Positions 9,551 through 18,132 of a stretch of DNA of 64,000 nucleotides are shown piece by piece. A model generated the notes under the pieces. That model worked only from the letters and a program-made list of their open reading frames with translations. It did no database searches and was not told the DNA's origin. A program made the translations under genes and the position numbers. Every line of letters begins with the position of its first letter. The first letter of the stretch is position 1. The DNA is from Streptomyces albus subsp. chlorinus (GTDB lineage: Bacteria; Actinomycetota; Actinomycetes; Streptomycetales; Streptomycetaceae), in assembly GCF_013302895.1 (NCBI RefSeq), contig NZ_VJOK01000001.1, forward strand, positions 4,048,858-4,112,857, given 5' to 3'.

Positions 9551-11629
9551 ATGACAGCCACCCACGCCACCAGCCCCGAGGAAGAGGAACTCCGCGCCGC
9601 CGCCGGGCGGGGCGGGGCGGCGGACCAGCATGCCTTGGGCGAGTACCTCGTCGGCAGGGGACGGGTGGACGACGCCCTCCCCTGGCTGGAGGAGGCGGCC
9701 CGCGCCGGCGACGCGCGGGCCGCGCGGCTGCGGGCCGTCGCCGCCAAGGACCGGGGCCAGTACACGGTCGCCGAGCACTGGTACCGGACGGCGGCCGAAC
9801 GGGACGGCGACTGCGCCTTCGGGCTCGCGGAGCTGCTGTGGGAGCGGCTCGACGACGAGGAGGGGGCCGCCGAGTGGTACGCGAAGGGGGCCGCCCTCGG
9901 CAGCGTGAAGTGCCGCACCAACGGCGCCCTGCTCCTGCTGAGCCAGGGCCGCAAGAGCGAGGCCGACGCGGAACTGGCCGAGGCGGCGCCCCACGACCAT
10001 GTGGCCGCGCGCATCGAGGAACGGATGCACGAGCTGGGCGACCGGATCGACCACTACCGGTGGCGGATCTCCGAGCTGGCCGCACTGTGCGCGCTGCCGC
10101 CCGAGGAGCGCCCCGCCGGCATCGAGGAGCAGGTCGAGGAGTTCCTGGAGGACGACGAGGAGGTCGCGCCGTTCAGCGAACTGCACACCGACCCCGAGTG
10201 GTTCACCTCCTACCCGTCCTTCCTCCCGGACGCGGTCAAGGCGTACGAGGAGGCGCGGGCGCTCGGCAACCCGCGCACCGACCACTGGCACGCGCTCCTC
10301 CACTACAACCTGGACCGCTACCAGGACGCCTGCCGGGTCCTGGAGGAGGCCCTCACCCGCCACCCCGGCTCCCGGCTGCTGTCCCGCACCCTGAGCGCCG
10401 TCCACATCCGGTACGGCGAACTGGACGCGTACGAGACCTCCCTGCTGCTCAGCGCCGAGGCGGGCGACCCCGTCCAGCAGTGGCGGCTCGGCGGCTTCTA
10501 CCGCGACCAGTGGCGGCTGCCCGAGGCCCGCCGCTGGCTGGAGGCCGCGAAGGAGGGCACCGGGGACGACGGCGACCCCCTCGAAGGCCCGGACGACGCC
10601 CTCACCGAGCTGGCGGAGGCGGAACGGTCCGCCCCACCCGTCCTCGACACCGAGGAGGAGGACCGGCTGCCCGCGCTGCGCGAGGCGGCCGGCTCCGGCG
10701 ACCCGGCGGCCCACCTCGAACTCGGCCGCCTGATGCGGAAGCTGTGCCGCCACCAGGAGGCCGCACACCACTACAGGCGCGCCGCCGACGGATCCGCCGC
10801 CCTGGCGCCCACGGCCTCCTTCGAGCGGGGCCGCATGCTGCACGAGGAGTGCGGCGCCCAGGAGAAGGCCGTCGTACCCCTCTACCTGCCGGCCGCCCGC
10901 GAGGGCGACCTGGACGCGATCGAGGGACTGGGCGCGCTGTACGTCCGCATGGACCAGCCGGTCAAGGCGGAGCCGTGGCTGCGCAGGGCGGCCAGGTTCG
11001 GGCGCGCCGAGGCCGCGGGCTGGGTCGGCAACCGGGTCGGGGACGACTACGGCGACATGGAGGAGGCCGTCCGCTGGTGGGCGCGCGCCGCCAAGGGCGG
11101 GAAGGTCTGGTACGGCTGGCGCGCCGGCATGCGGCTCGTCCAGTGGAAGCGCCACGCGGAGGCGGAGGAGCTGCTGCGGCTCGCCTGGACGGGGCGCCGG
11201 GAGAAGGACCCGCTGCACGAGGCCGCCTACTGGCTGGGGCTCGCGCTGAAGGGGCAGGGGAAGACCGACGAGGCGGCCGAGTGGCTGCGCACCGCCTGCG
11301 AGGTCCACCACATCGTGCGGCTCGGCTACAGCGGCTTCATGCTCACCTCCCTCTTCGACCCGGCCATGGACCTGGCGACGCTGCTGGTGAACGACGTGGC
11401 GACGCCCGAAGCGGACCAGGAGGCCGAGGAACTGCTCGCCCCCGTACTGGAGAAGAGCCCGCGGCACCGCACCGCCCGCCACCTGCTGGCCCGCGTCGCG
11501 GAGCGCCGCGGGGACCTGGACGGGGCGCGCGGCCACATCGAGCAGGCGTACACCCCCGACGGCGAGGAGACGGGGCCGCTGATGACGGCCGACCAGATAG
11601 CGGGGGTGCTGCGCCGCGTCCTGGGATGA
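9551..11629 (+). CDS. Tetratricopeptide / Sel1-like repeat protein
   Basis: A 692-aa soluble protein made almost wholly of helical repeats of the TPR/Sel1 class. Repeated WLEEAARAGDARAARLRAVA-like and HWYRTAAERDGDCAFGLAEL-like units appear from about residue 20 to 180 and again from about 370 to 670. A less regular, more acidic middle section (about 180-360) contains a second TPR-like block. No enzymatic domain or membrane segment is seen. Such proteins scaffold protein-protein contacts, and no partner is evident from the neighbours. Short repeated segments (ctcgtga, gtgaaacac) lie in the 45 bases before the start. Confidence 0.85.
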   Translation: MTATHATSPEEEELRAAAGRGGAADQHALGEYLVGRGRVDDALPWLEEAARAGDARAARLRAVAAKDRGQYTVAEHWYRTAAERDGDCAFGLAELLWERLDDEEGAAEWYAKGAALGSVKCRTNGALLLLSQGRKSEADAELAEAAPHDHVAARIEERMHELGDRIDHYRWRISELAALCALPPEERPAGIEEQVEEFLEDDEEVAPFSELHTDPEWFTSYPSFLPDAVKAYEEARALGNPRTDHWHALLHYNLDRYQDACRVLEEALTRHPGSRLLSRTLSAVHIRYGELDAYETSLLLSAEAGDPVQQWRLGGFYRDQWRLPEARRWLEAAKEGTGDDGDPLEGPDDALTELAEAERSAPPVLDTEEEDRLPALREAAGSGDPAAHLELGRLMRKLCRHQEAAHHYRRAADGSAALAPTASFERGRMLHEECGAQEKAVVPLYLPAAREGDLDAIEGLGALYVRMDQPVKAEPWLRRAARFGRAEAAGWVGNRVGDDYGDMEEAVRWWARAAKGGKVWYGWRAGMRLVQWKRHAEAEELLRLAWTGRREKDPLHEAAYWLGLALKGQGKTDEAAEWLRTACEVHHIVRLGYSGFMLTSLFDPAMDLATLLVNDVATPEADQEAEELLAPVLEKSPRHRTARHLLARVAERRGDLDGARGHIEQAYTPDGEETGPLMTADQIAGVLRRVLG

Positions 11630-11652
11630 GGCGAGGGGCCGATGTGTCCCGT

Positions 11653-11658
11653 TAGGCT
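11653..11658 (+). promoter_or_regulatory. -10 element, probable leaderless promoter
   Basis: TAGGCT (TANNNT) ends six bases before the ATG at 11665, and no Shine-Dalgarno sequence is present. The ATG is preceded by TTAGGCTGACG, as it is for the gene at 14190. This spacing is the signature of leaderless Streptomyces transcripts. Confidence 0.5.
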
Positions 11659-11664
11659 GACGCC

Positions 11665-12294
11665 ATGAGCGGCGGCAGGCAGACGGCAGGCGGGTCCCAA
11701 AGGACCACCGCCCTGCTCGCGGGCCTGCTGGGCGTCGCGGGCCTGCTGCTGTTCGCCCTGTGCGGCGCCGCGCACGGTCCCGGGGCGGCCCTGCGCGGCC
11801 CTGGCGCCACCCACGACACCGGCGCCCCGCATGGTGCGGGCGCCGCACCTGCCGCCGGCGCCTCCTCGCCCCGTGCCGGGTCCGCTGGTGGTGCCGGGTC
11901 CGCCGGTGGTGCCGGGCCCGCTGGTGGTGCCGGGTTGTCCGCTCACCGCGTCGGCTTGTCCGGCAACGGTGCCGGGGTGTCCGGTCACGGTGCCGGGTCC
12001 GGGCAGCGGGCCGCCGCCTCCGTGTCGTACGACGCCCCTGCCGCTGGCTCCCCCGTCGCGAGCAGCGGTGACGAGGCGGGGCCCTCCCGCTGCCACAAGT
12101 CCCAGGGCGGGCGCGAGGTCCCCCCGGCGGCTCCCTCGACCGCCCAGCAACAGCTGCTGCCGCTGGCCCTGTCGGCCTGCCCGGTGCCCGAGTCGCACAC
12201 CGCGATCGGCACCGCGCACGCGAGGCCGCCCGTGCGGGGACCCGCGCCCGCACCGCCCCCCACCCCCATCGACCTCTCCGTCCTGCGCGTATAG
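11665..12294 (+). CDS. Secreted or membrane-anchored Gly/Ala-rich protein
   Basis: A 209-aa protein with a hydrophobic segment at about residues 15-33 (LLAGLLGVAGLLLFALCGAA), then about 90 residues of low-complexity G/A/S/H sequence and a more ordered C-terminal part with two cysteines and the ending PIDLSVLRV. The ordered end and the leaderless-type promoter favour a real gene whose middle is repetitive. The function is unknown. It precedes the DsbA/CcdA pair on the same strand, which suggests an extracytoplasmic role. Confidence 0.65.
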   Translation: MSGGRQTAGGSQRTTALLAGLLGVAGLLLFALCGAAHGPGAALRGPGATHDTGAPHGAGAAPAAGASSPRAGSAGGAGSAGGAGPAGGAGLSAHRVGLSGNGAGVSGHGAGSGQRAAASVSYDAPAAGSPVASSGDEAGPSRCHKSQGGREVPPAAPSTAQQQLLPLALSACPVPESHTAIGTAHARPPVRGPAPAPPPTPIDLSVLRV

Positions 12295-12400
12295 CGGCGC
12301 CGGCCGGCGCCGTGTGCCCGTACGCCCGCGTACGGCTCCGCGGCGGCCCCTGCCCACGCCACGCACACACGCACCGTCACCAGGACCAGGAGACGTCCGT

Positions 12401-13204
12401 ATGCCTTCCCCTTCCCCCTCCCTCTCCTCTCCCTCCTCCCCTTCCACGTCCCAGCGGCGCCCCCGCAGGGGCGTCCTCATCGCGGCTCTCATCGCCGTCG
12501 CCGCGCTGCTGGCCGGCTGGCTGTCCCAGTACGCCGTGGGCGGCCGCTCCTCGGACGGCGGCGGGTCCGGCTCCGGCGGCGTCACCGCCGAGGGCCGGTC
12601 CGACAACACGGCGGCCGGCGACCCCGCGCTGATGAGGCTCGCACGCCGGGACGCCGACGACCCGTACGCGCGCGGCAAGGCCGACGCACCCGTCGTGATG
12701 ATCGAGTACGCCGACTTCGGCTGCTCGTTCTGCGGCAAGTTCGCCCGCGACACCGAGCCGAAGCTGGTGAAGAAGTACGTCGAGGCGGGCGTCCTGCGCA
12801 TCGAGTGGCGCAACTTCCCCGTCTTCGGCAAGGGCTCCGAGCGGGCGGCGCTCGCGGGCTGGGCCGCCGGCCGGCAGGGCCGGTTCTGGCAGTTCTACGA
12901 GGCCGTCTACGCCGACAAGGGCAACGAGAAGAACGCCTTCACCGACGCCCACCTGCGCGACCTGGCCCGGCAGGCGGGCGTGCGCGACCTCGACCGCTTC
13001 GACCGCGACCGCGCGGGCAAGGCCGCCAGGAAGCTGCTGGCCAGGGACAGCGCCGAGGCGTCCTCGCTCGGTGCCGCCGCCACCCCCGCCTTCCTGGTCA
13101 ACGGGCAGCCCATCGCCGGCGCCCAGCCGGACGAGGTCTTCACCGACGCCGTCGAGCGCGCGGCGGCGGCGGCCAAGAAGTCCGGCGGCAGCGGGGACAA
13201 GTGA
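12401..13204 (+). CDS. DsbA-like thioredoxin-fold oxidoreductase, membrane-anchored
   Basis: A 267-aa protein with a Ser/Pro-rich N-terminus, one membrane anchor (about residues 24-44), a Gly/Ser linker and an extracytoplasmic DsbA-type thioredoxin domain. The domain starts at APVVMIEYADFGCSFCGKFA, where CSFC is the redox-active CxxC, and includes the inserted helical part and the cis-proline loop TPAFLVNGQ. AGGAG lies 11 nt upstream of ATG. The stop overlaps the start of the CcdA-like gene, so the two are translationally coupled. The pair probably forms or isomerises disulfides in exported proteins and is recycled by electrons passed across the membrane. Confidence 0.9.
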   Translation: MPSPSPSLSSPSSPSTSQRRPRRGVLIAALIAVAALLAGWLSQYAVGGRSSDGGGSGSGGVTAEGRSDNTAAGDPALMRLARRDADDPYARGKADAPVVMIEYADFGCSFCGKFARDTEPKLVKKYVEAGVLRIEWRNFPVFGKGSERAALAGWAAGRQGRFWQFYEAVYADKGNEKNAFTDAHLRDLARQAGVRDLDRFDRDRAGKAARKLLARDSAEASSLGAAATPAFLVNGQPIAGAQPDEVFTDAVERAAAAAKKSGGSGDK

Positions 13205-14040
13205 TGGACGTCGGCTACCTGGCCGCCTTCCTCGGCGGCCTCCTCGCCCTGCTCAGCCCGTGCAGCGCCCTGCTGCTCCCCGCGTTCTTCGCGTACTCGA
13301 TCGACACGGCGAGCCGGCTCGTGGCCCGCACCGGCATCTTCTACCTCGGCCTCGCCACGACCCTGGTGCCGCTGGGCGCCGCCGGCTCGTTCGCCGGGCG
13401 GCTCTTCTCCACCCACCGCGACCTGCTGGTGGCGGCGGGCGGCTGGCTGATCATCGCCCTCGGCGCCGCCCAGATCGTCGGCCTGGGCTTCGCGCCGCGC
13501 CGCCTGGCGGAGGCGTCCGGACGCATCCGCCCGACGACCGCCCTGTCCGTCTACGCCCTCGGCGCCGTCTACGGACTGGCCGGGTTCTGCGCGGGCCCCA
13601 TCCTCGGCAGCGTGCTGACCGTCGCCGCCGTGAGCGGCAACCCCGTCTACGGCGGAGTACTGCTGGCGGTCTACGCCTTGGGCATGGCCGTCCCCCTGTT
13701 CGTGCTGGCCCTGCTGTGGGAGCGCTTCGAACTGGGGCGGCGCCGCTGGCTGCGGGGGAGGGAGGTGCGGATCGGCGGCCGGTTCCGGGTGCACACCACC
13801 TCGCTCCTCTCGGGCCTGTTCTTCGTCCTGCTGGGCACACTCTTCCTCGCCTTCGACGGCGCCGCGGGCCTGCCCGGCCTGACGGACGTGGACGGCGCCT
13901 TCGCCGCGGAGAACTGGGCCCGGCGGGTCGGGGACGCGGTGCCGGACGGGGCCCTGCTGGTGGTGCTGGCCGCGGCGGCCGGTCTCGTCGCCCTGGTCCG
14001 CACACTGAGGGCACGCCGCCGCACGCGTACGGACGGCTAG
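13204..14040 (+). CDS. CcdA/DsbD-like transmembrane electron carrier
   Basis: A polytopic membrane protein of 278 aa and the CcdA/DsbD-beta type, which moves electrons from cytoplasmic thioredoxin to exported thioredoxin-fold proteins. Both hallmark cysteines are present: LLSPCSALLLP at the start of the first helix and LAGFCAGPILG in the fourth. Six or seven hydrophobic segments are visible. The C-terminal part after about residue 180 is an extra extracytoplasmic loop and final helix. Its ATG overlaps the TGA of the DsbA-like gene by one base, a firm operon partnership. Confidence 0.88.
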   Translation: MDVGYLAAFLGGLLALLSPCSALLLPAFFAYSIDTASRLVARTGIFYLGLATTLVPLGAAGSFAGRLFSTHRDLLVAAGGWLIIALGAAQIVGLGFAPRRLAEASGRIRPTTALSVYALGAVYGLAGFCAGPILGSVLTVAAVSGNPVYGGVLLAVYALGMAVPLFVLALLWERFELGRRRWLRGREVRIGGRFRVHTTSLLSGLFFVLLGTLFLAFDGAAGLPGLTDVDGAFAAENWARRVGDAVPDGALLVVLAAAAGLVALVRTLRARRRTRTDG

Positions 14041-14062
14041 CGGGACACCACGTCGCGGGGAG

Positions 14063-14146
14063 GGCCGCCCGGTGCGGGCCGCCCGGTGCGGGCCGCCCGG
14101 TGCGGGCCGCCCGGTGCGGGCCGCTCGGTGCGGGCCACCCGAGCCG
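14063..14146 (+). repeat. 14-bp GC-rich tandem repeat
   Basis: The unit GGCCGCCCGGTGCG occurs four times perfectly, a fifth time with one change and then as a partial copy, directly after the CcdA-like gene. Confidence 0.9.
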
Positions 14147-14176
14147 CCCTTGCCCGGAATGCGCGCTTTGCCCGCT

Positions 14177-14182
14177 TAGGCT
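14177..14182 (+). promoter_or_regulatory. -10 element, probable leaderless promoter
   Basis: TAGGCT lies seven bases before the ATG at 14190 with no ribosome site between them. The context TTAGGCTGACG is the same as that before the gene at 11665. Confidence 0.45.
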
Positions 14183-14189
14183 GACGGTC

Positions 14190-15458
14190 ATGAGCGAGGG
14201 CGTCAGCAACGGCGGTCACGGCGGTCACGGTGGTCACGGCCGGAGCGGTGGTCACGACGGTCACAGCCGGACCGGTGGTCACGGCGGGCATGGCGACAGC
14301 GGTGGTCATGGCGGCAGCGGCGGTCACGGTGAAAACGGTGGAGGCGGCGGTCACGGCGGAAGTGGTGGAGCCGGTGGTCGCGGCGAAAACGGCGGAGGCG
14401 GCGGTCGCGGCAGGCACCGCACCCGGCGCACCCCCTCCGACCTGTGGCGGGAGTTCCGCCACTCGCCGTTCCTCCCCGCGACCGTCCTCGCCCTGATCCT
14501 GGCCGCGGCCGCCGGCCTCTTCGCCGGCTCCTACACCTACGCCATGGCGAACCCCACCCCGCACCACGTCCCGGTCGCCGTCGTCGGCACACCCGAGACC
14601 GCCAAGGACCGCGACGCCTTCGTGGCGGGCATGGAGAAGGGGCTCGGCTCCTCCCTGAAGCTGCGCCACTTCCGTACGGAAGCGGGCGCGAAGCAGGCCA
14701 TCGAGGCCCAGCAGGTGTTCGCGGTCCTGCGGGTGGAGCGCCCCGAGGGCGTCGAGCTGGACGTCTCCAGCGCCTCGGGTGCCTCCGTCGCGGAGCTGCT
14801 GGAGGAGGCGGGGCCGAAGGTCGGCAAGAAGATCGGCGTCCCCGTCCAGGTGCGGGACCTCAAGCCGCTGGCCAAGGGTGACCCGCGCGGCCTGGCGATC
14901 TTCTACATCTCCCTGGCCGCGGTCATCATCGGCTTCGTCGGCGCCATCCAGCTCAGCGTGCACGCGCGCGGCCTCAACCCGCCCGAGCGCATCGCCTTCA
15001 CTGCCGGCTACGCGCTGCTGGGCGGCTTCGTCATCGCCGCGGTCGTCGACTGGGGACTGGGCGCCCTGAAGCTGCCCTTCGCCCACTCGTGGCTGATCCT
15101 GGCGCTGACGATGTTCGCCAGCGGCATGGTCTTCACCATGTTCAACACCCTCGTCGGCCGCTGGGCCATGGTGCCGACCTGGGGCCTGATGATCCTGCTG
15201 GGCAACCCGTCCTCCGGCGGCGCCGTCTCCTGGCCGCTGCTGCCCTCGGTCCTCGGCGCGATCGGCCGCTGGCTGCCCCCCGGCGCCTCCGTGAACGCCC
15301 AGCACACGGCGGTCTACTTCCCGGACCACCAGCTGCTCCAGCCGTACCTGGTCCTCGCCGGCTGGGCCCTGGTCTCCTGCACCGTCTTCTGGATCTGGCG
15401 CCACCGCCACCCCGGCGGCCGCGACCGCACCGCCGCCCACGCCGCCGCCCCGGGCTGA
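14190..15458 (+). CDS. Integral membrane protein with His/Gly-rich N-terminus (ABC-2/YhgE-like)
   Basis: A 422-aa protein. The first ~75 residues are an almost pure Gly/His/Asn/Ser/Arg stretch containing many GGH repeats, likely cytoplasmic. A basic patch (RHRTRRTPSDLWREFR) leads into the first membrane helix (about residues 92-112), an extracytoplasmic domain of about 120 residues, and then five or six helices to the C-terminus. This layout resembles the YhgE/Pip or ABC-2 permease type: one helix, a large outer domain and a helical bundle. No ATPase gene is adjacent. The His-rich segment could bind metal ions, but that is inference. Confidence 0.8.
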   Translation: MSEGVSNGGHGGHGGHGRSGGHDGHSRTGGHGGHGDSGGHGGSGGHGENGGGGGHGGSGGAGGRGENGGGGGRGRHRTRRTPSDLWREFRHSPFLPATVLALILAAAAGLFAGSYTYAMANPTPHHVPVAVVGTPETAKDRDAFVAGMEKGLGSSLKLRHFRTEAGAKQAIEAQQVFAVLRVERPEGVELDVSSASGASVAELLEEAGPKVGKKIGVPVQVRDLKPLAKGDPRGLAIFYISLAAVIIGFVGAIQLSVHARGLNPPERIAFTAGYALLGGFVIAAVVDWGLGALKLPFAHSWLILALTMFASGMVFTMFNTLVGRWAMVPTWGLMILLGNPSSGGAVSWPLLPSVLGAIGRWLPPGASVNAQHTAVYFPDHQLLQPYLVLAGWALVSCTVFWIWRHRHPGGRDRTAAHAAAPG

Positions 15459-15503
15459 CCCCGTCCCGGGTCCCGGGCTGTTGCCGTCCCGGCCCCGAGC
15501 ACG

Positions 15504-15538
15504 ACCGAGGCCCCGTCCCAGGGGGACGGGGCCTCGGT
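15504..15538. terminator. Terminator between membrane-protein gene and tRNA-Phe
   Basis: A near-perfect 14-bp inverted repeat (ACCGAGGCCCCGTCC / GGACGGGGCCTCGGT) with a short loop serves the minus-strand tRNA and possibly the convergent plus-strand gene. Confidence 0.75.
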
Positions 15539-15547
15539 CACGCACTG

Positions 15548-15621
15548 TGGCTGGGGCCGGGGTCGAACCGGCGACCTTCCGCTTTTCAGGCGGACGCTCG
15601 TACCAACTGAGCTACCCAGCC
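15548..15621 (-). tRNA. tRNA-Phe (GAA)
   Basis: The cloverleaf on the minus strand starts with GGCTGGGTAGCTCAGTTGG. The anticodon arm is TCCGC-CTGAAAA-GCGGA with anticodon GAA, and the T-loop is TTCGACC. Confidence 0.95.
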
Positions 15622-15683
15622 CGGAGGTCCGGGGCGGGGCCCCGGTCGGGCGGCCGTCGAGAGCCGTGGCGTCTTGACGGCAG

Positions 15684-15758
15684 CGGTCCTGACGGGATTT
15701 GAACCCGCGGCCTCCACCTTGACAGGGTGGCGAGCACTCCAAACTGCTCCACAGGACC
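15684..15758 (-). tRNA. tRNA-Asp (GTC), second copy
   Basis: The sequence is identical to the tRNA-Asp at 4465-4539, with anticodon GTC in a CTGTCAA loop. It sits between tRNA-Glu and tRNA-Phe on the same strand, the usual Streptomyces Glu-Asp-Phe cluster. Confidence 0.95.
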
Positions 15759-15956
15759 AAGCGTTCGTGCGAACTCCAGTCTCGCACAGTGCGACGTGTG
15801 CTCCCAACCGCTTTCGCGGGCTTCGCCGGGCTGCCCAGCGGGGGTGACGTCGCCGGAAAAGAGTAACAGACCCCAGGGGCTGCCCCGCACCACCGCTGCC
15901 TCGCCGCCTACCGCCGCCGCCGTACCGCCGCGACCCGGACGGACCGCCCCGACACG

Positions 15957-15993
15957 AAAGCCTCCGACCGGCGCTGTGGCAGGTCAGAGGCTT
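15957..15993 (-). terminator. Hairpin downstream of tRNA-Glu
   Basis: Inverted repeat GAAAGCCTCCGACC / GGTCAGAGGCTTC (one internal mismatch) with a 12-nt loop, just after the 3' end of tRNA-Glu. Confidence 0.65.
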
Positions 15994-16011
15994 CGGAGGG
16001 TGGTGCGATGG

Positions 16012-16084
16012 TGCCCCCAACGGGATTCGAACCCGTGCTACCGCCTTGAAAGGGCGGCGTCCTGGGCCGCTAGACGATGAGGGC
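16012..16084 (-). tRNA. tRNA-Glu (TTC)
   Basis: The minus-strand cloverleaf begins GCCCTCATCGTCTAGCGGCC. The anticodon arm is CCGCC-CTTTCAA-GGCGG with anticodon TTC, and the T-arm contains GGTTCGAATCC. It is probably the first gene of the Glu-Asp-Phe tRNA unit. Confidence 0.95.
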
Positions 16085-16324
16085 GGGCGGCCCGGCCGGG
16101 CGCTGAACAGCGCTTCGGCAGGCTTGGGCAGCATAGGGGATGGGCGGACCGTTCGCCAAAACATATTCGGGTGGCAACCGTCCCCGCGCACGCCTCCGGA
16201 CGCCCGCCCATGCGCAGCGGCCCGCGCCCGGACCCGCCCGCGCGGGACCGGACGAACCGGACCACGAGGGCGACGAGGGCGACGAGGCTACGGGGACTAC
16301 TGGGGGCTACGGGAGGAACGAGAC

Positions 16325-18019
16325 CTACGGGGAGGCGGACGGGGGCCGGGAGGACTGGGGCGGGGAAGGGGAGCGGGACGACCGCGTCTGCGACTGCGAC
16401 GGGGACGGGGACGGCCGGGGGGAGGAGCCCGGCCGGACGTCGTCGGGGAGGTGGCGGGCGACCTCCGCCTTGGACAGGCCCAGACCGCCGAGGGTGATCT
16501 CGTCCCACGCCTGGAGCCGGTCGCTGTCGCGGTCCAGGTAGAGCACGGAGGCCTGCACCTTGTCGGGCTTCTCGCCCTCCACGGCCCGCAGTCCGCTGCC
16601 GCCCGTGGAGCCCTGCACCATCAGCCGGGTGTCGTGCGGCAGCACCCTCGTCCTGCGGTTGTGGGTGTGACCGGCCAGCACCAGCGGGACCAGGCCGTCG
16701 GTCTGCTCGGCCAGCACCGGGTTGTGGCCGACGGCGATGTCCACCGGCGTCCCGGCGGCGCGTTGGGCCCGCAGTGTGCCGGCCAGCTTGCGGCCCTCGG
16801 CGCGCTCCGCTCGGTCCCCCTCGGGGGCGACCGAGCGGTCCGGGGTGAACTGCGGGTCGCCCCAGCCGGAGATCCGCAGCCCGGCCACGTTCACCGGCAC
16901 CCCGGAGTCGAGCACGTGCACCCGCGCCCCGCGCCTCTCGCCCAGTTTCCCGACGGCCTTCTGGGTGGCGGCGGAGTCGTGGTTGCCGCGCACCCACACG
17001 TAGGGGGCGCCGAGGTCGGGTACGGGGTCGAGGAAGCCGTTCTCGGCGGCGGTGCCGTGGTCCATGGTGTCGCCGGTGTCGATGATCACATCGATGTCGT
17101 ACTGCTCGACCAGGGAGCGGATGATGTGCCACGCGGCCGGGTTCAGATGGATGTCGGAGACGTGCAGCACCCGTGTCGTGGACGGATCCGGCTGGTACGC
17201 GGGGAGGGTGGAGGTGGCGTCGTAGAGCTTGGTGACGTTTGTCACCAGGCGGGCCAACTCCTTCTGGTACACGTCGAATTCCGTCGCGATGCTGCGGGCG
17301 TCGCCCACCACCTGCGGCGCGCTCGCCAGCAGCCCCGAGAACCTCGGCTCCAGCACCGACTTGGGGTTCCAGGTCGCGGCCGCCGTCGCGGCGCAGGCCA
17401 CCAGCAGGGCGAGTGAGAGGCCGCCGGCTGCCAGGGCCCGGCGCGGGCGGCGGTAGACGGCCAGCGCGAGCGCGCCGGAGCCGGTCAGCACCGCGACGGC
17501 CGACCGCAGGCCGAGATCGAGCGCCCCCGACCGGACGTCCCCGGCGATCTCGTCCTCCAAGCCCTCGATCCGCTCCGGGTGGTTGACGAGCGCCGCTGAG
17601 CGCTCCTGGTCCAGCTGGTCGACGTCGACGTCCAGGCGCAGCGGCGCCGCGTGGCTGCGCAGCTCCAGGGCGCCCAGCGGGGAGATGTTCACCTTGGTGC
17701 CGCCGGTGAGGGAGGGGCGCAGCGTCATCGTCGTGTCGACGGGGCCGACCGGTGTGCGCACGTTCCCCACCACGAGGAGCCCCAGCCAGGCCCCCAGCAG
17801 CGTCACGGCGACGAGGCCGGCGGCACGCCGCCAGGCGCGGCGGCGGTCGCTCCCGGGGCGGGGTTCGCTCCCGGAGGGGGGCCCGCTCCCGGGGCGACGG
17901 CGGAGGCGGGTGGTGAGGCGCGCGGTGACGGGGGAGATCATGTGGGCGGTCACGTGGGCGGCGAGCCGCCGGTACCAGCCCCTCGCGGTGCGCGTCGGCT
18001 TGGTGGCATGGCTGGCCAT
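16325..18019 (-). CDS. Membrane metallophosphoesterase
   Basis: A 564-aa protein. The N-terminal half is a basic leader, a membrane helix at about 65-85, an extracytoplasmic region and a second helix pair at about 175-215. The C-terminal half (about 280-510) is a calcineurin-like phosphoesterase domain. All metal-binding motifs are present: VSDIHLN, DTGDTMDHG, VRGNHDS, VGHNP and AGHTHNR. The last ~50 residues are a Ser/Pro/Arg-rich tail. The domain probably faces outside and may act on envelope phosphodiesters or nucleotides; the substrate is unknown. It is divergent from the metallopeptidase gene. Confidence 0.88.
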   Translation of the reverse strand: MASHATKPTRTARGWYRRLAAHVTAHMISPVTARLTTRLRRRPGSGPPSGSEPRPGSDRRRAWRRAAGLVAVTLLGAWLGLLVVGNVRTPVGPVDTTMTLRPSLTGGTKVNISPLGALELRSHAAPLRLDVDVDQLDQERSAALVNHPERIEGLEDEIAGDVRSGALDLGLRSAVAVLTGSGALALAVYRRPRRALAAGGLSLALLVACAATAAATWNPKSVLEPRFSGLLASAPQVVGDARSIATEFDVYQKELARLVTNVTKLYDATSTLPAYQPDPSTTRVLHVSDIHLNPAAWHIIRSLVEQYDIDVIIDTGDTMDHGTAAENGFLDPVPDLGAPYVWVRGNHDSAATQKAVGKLGERRGARVHVLDSGVPVNVAGLRISGWGDPQFTPDRSVAPEGDRAERAEGRKLAGTLRAQRAAGTPVDIAVGHNPVLAEQTDGLVPLVLAGHTHNRRTRVLPHDTRLMVQGSTGGSGLRAVEGEKPDKVQASVLYLDRDSDRLQAWDEITLGGLGLSKAEVARHLPDDVRPGSSPRPSPSPSQSQTRSSRSPSPPQSSRPPSASP

Positions 18020-18120
18020 GTCGGCCGGTATGCCCCTTGTGCGGGGTGCGTATGCGTGCCGTCCGGGGACTGTGCACAGCGCGTGTACGGCACACGGACG
18101 CGGTGCCGGGGGCGCTGGCC

Positions 18121-18126
18121 GACAAT
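18121..18126 (+). promoter_or_regulatory. -10-like element of the metallopeptidase gene
   Basis: GACAAT ends six bases before GTG at 18133, as expected for a leaderless transcript. The same element at the same spacing precedes the second metallopeptidase copy (18861-18866, minus strand). Confidence 0.45.
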
Positions 18127-18132
18127 GGGCGA

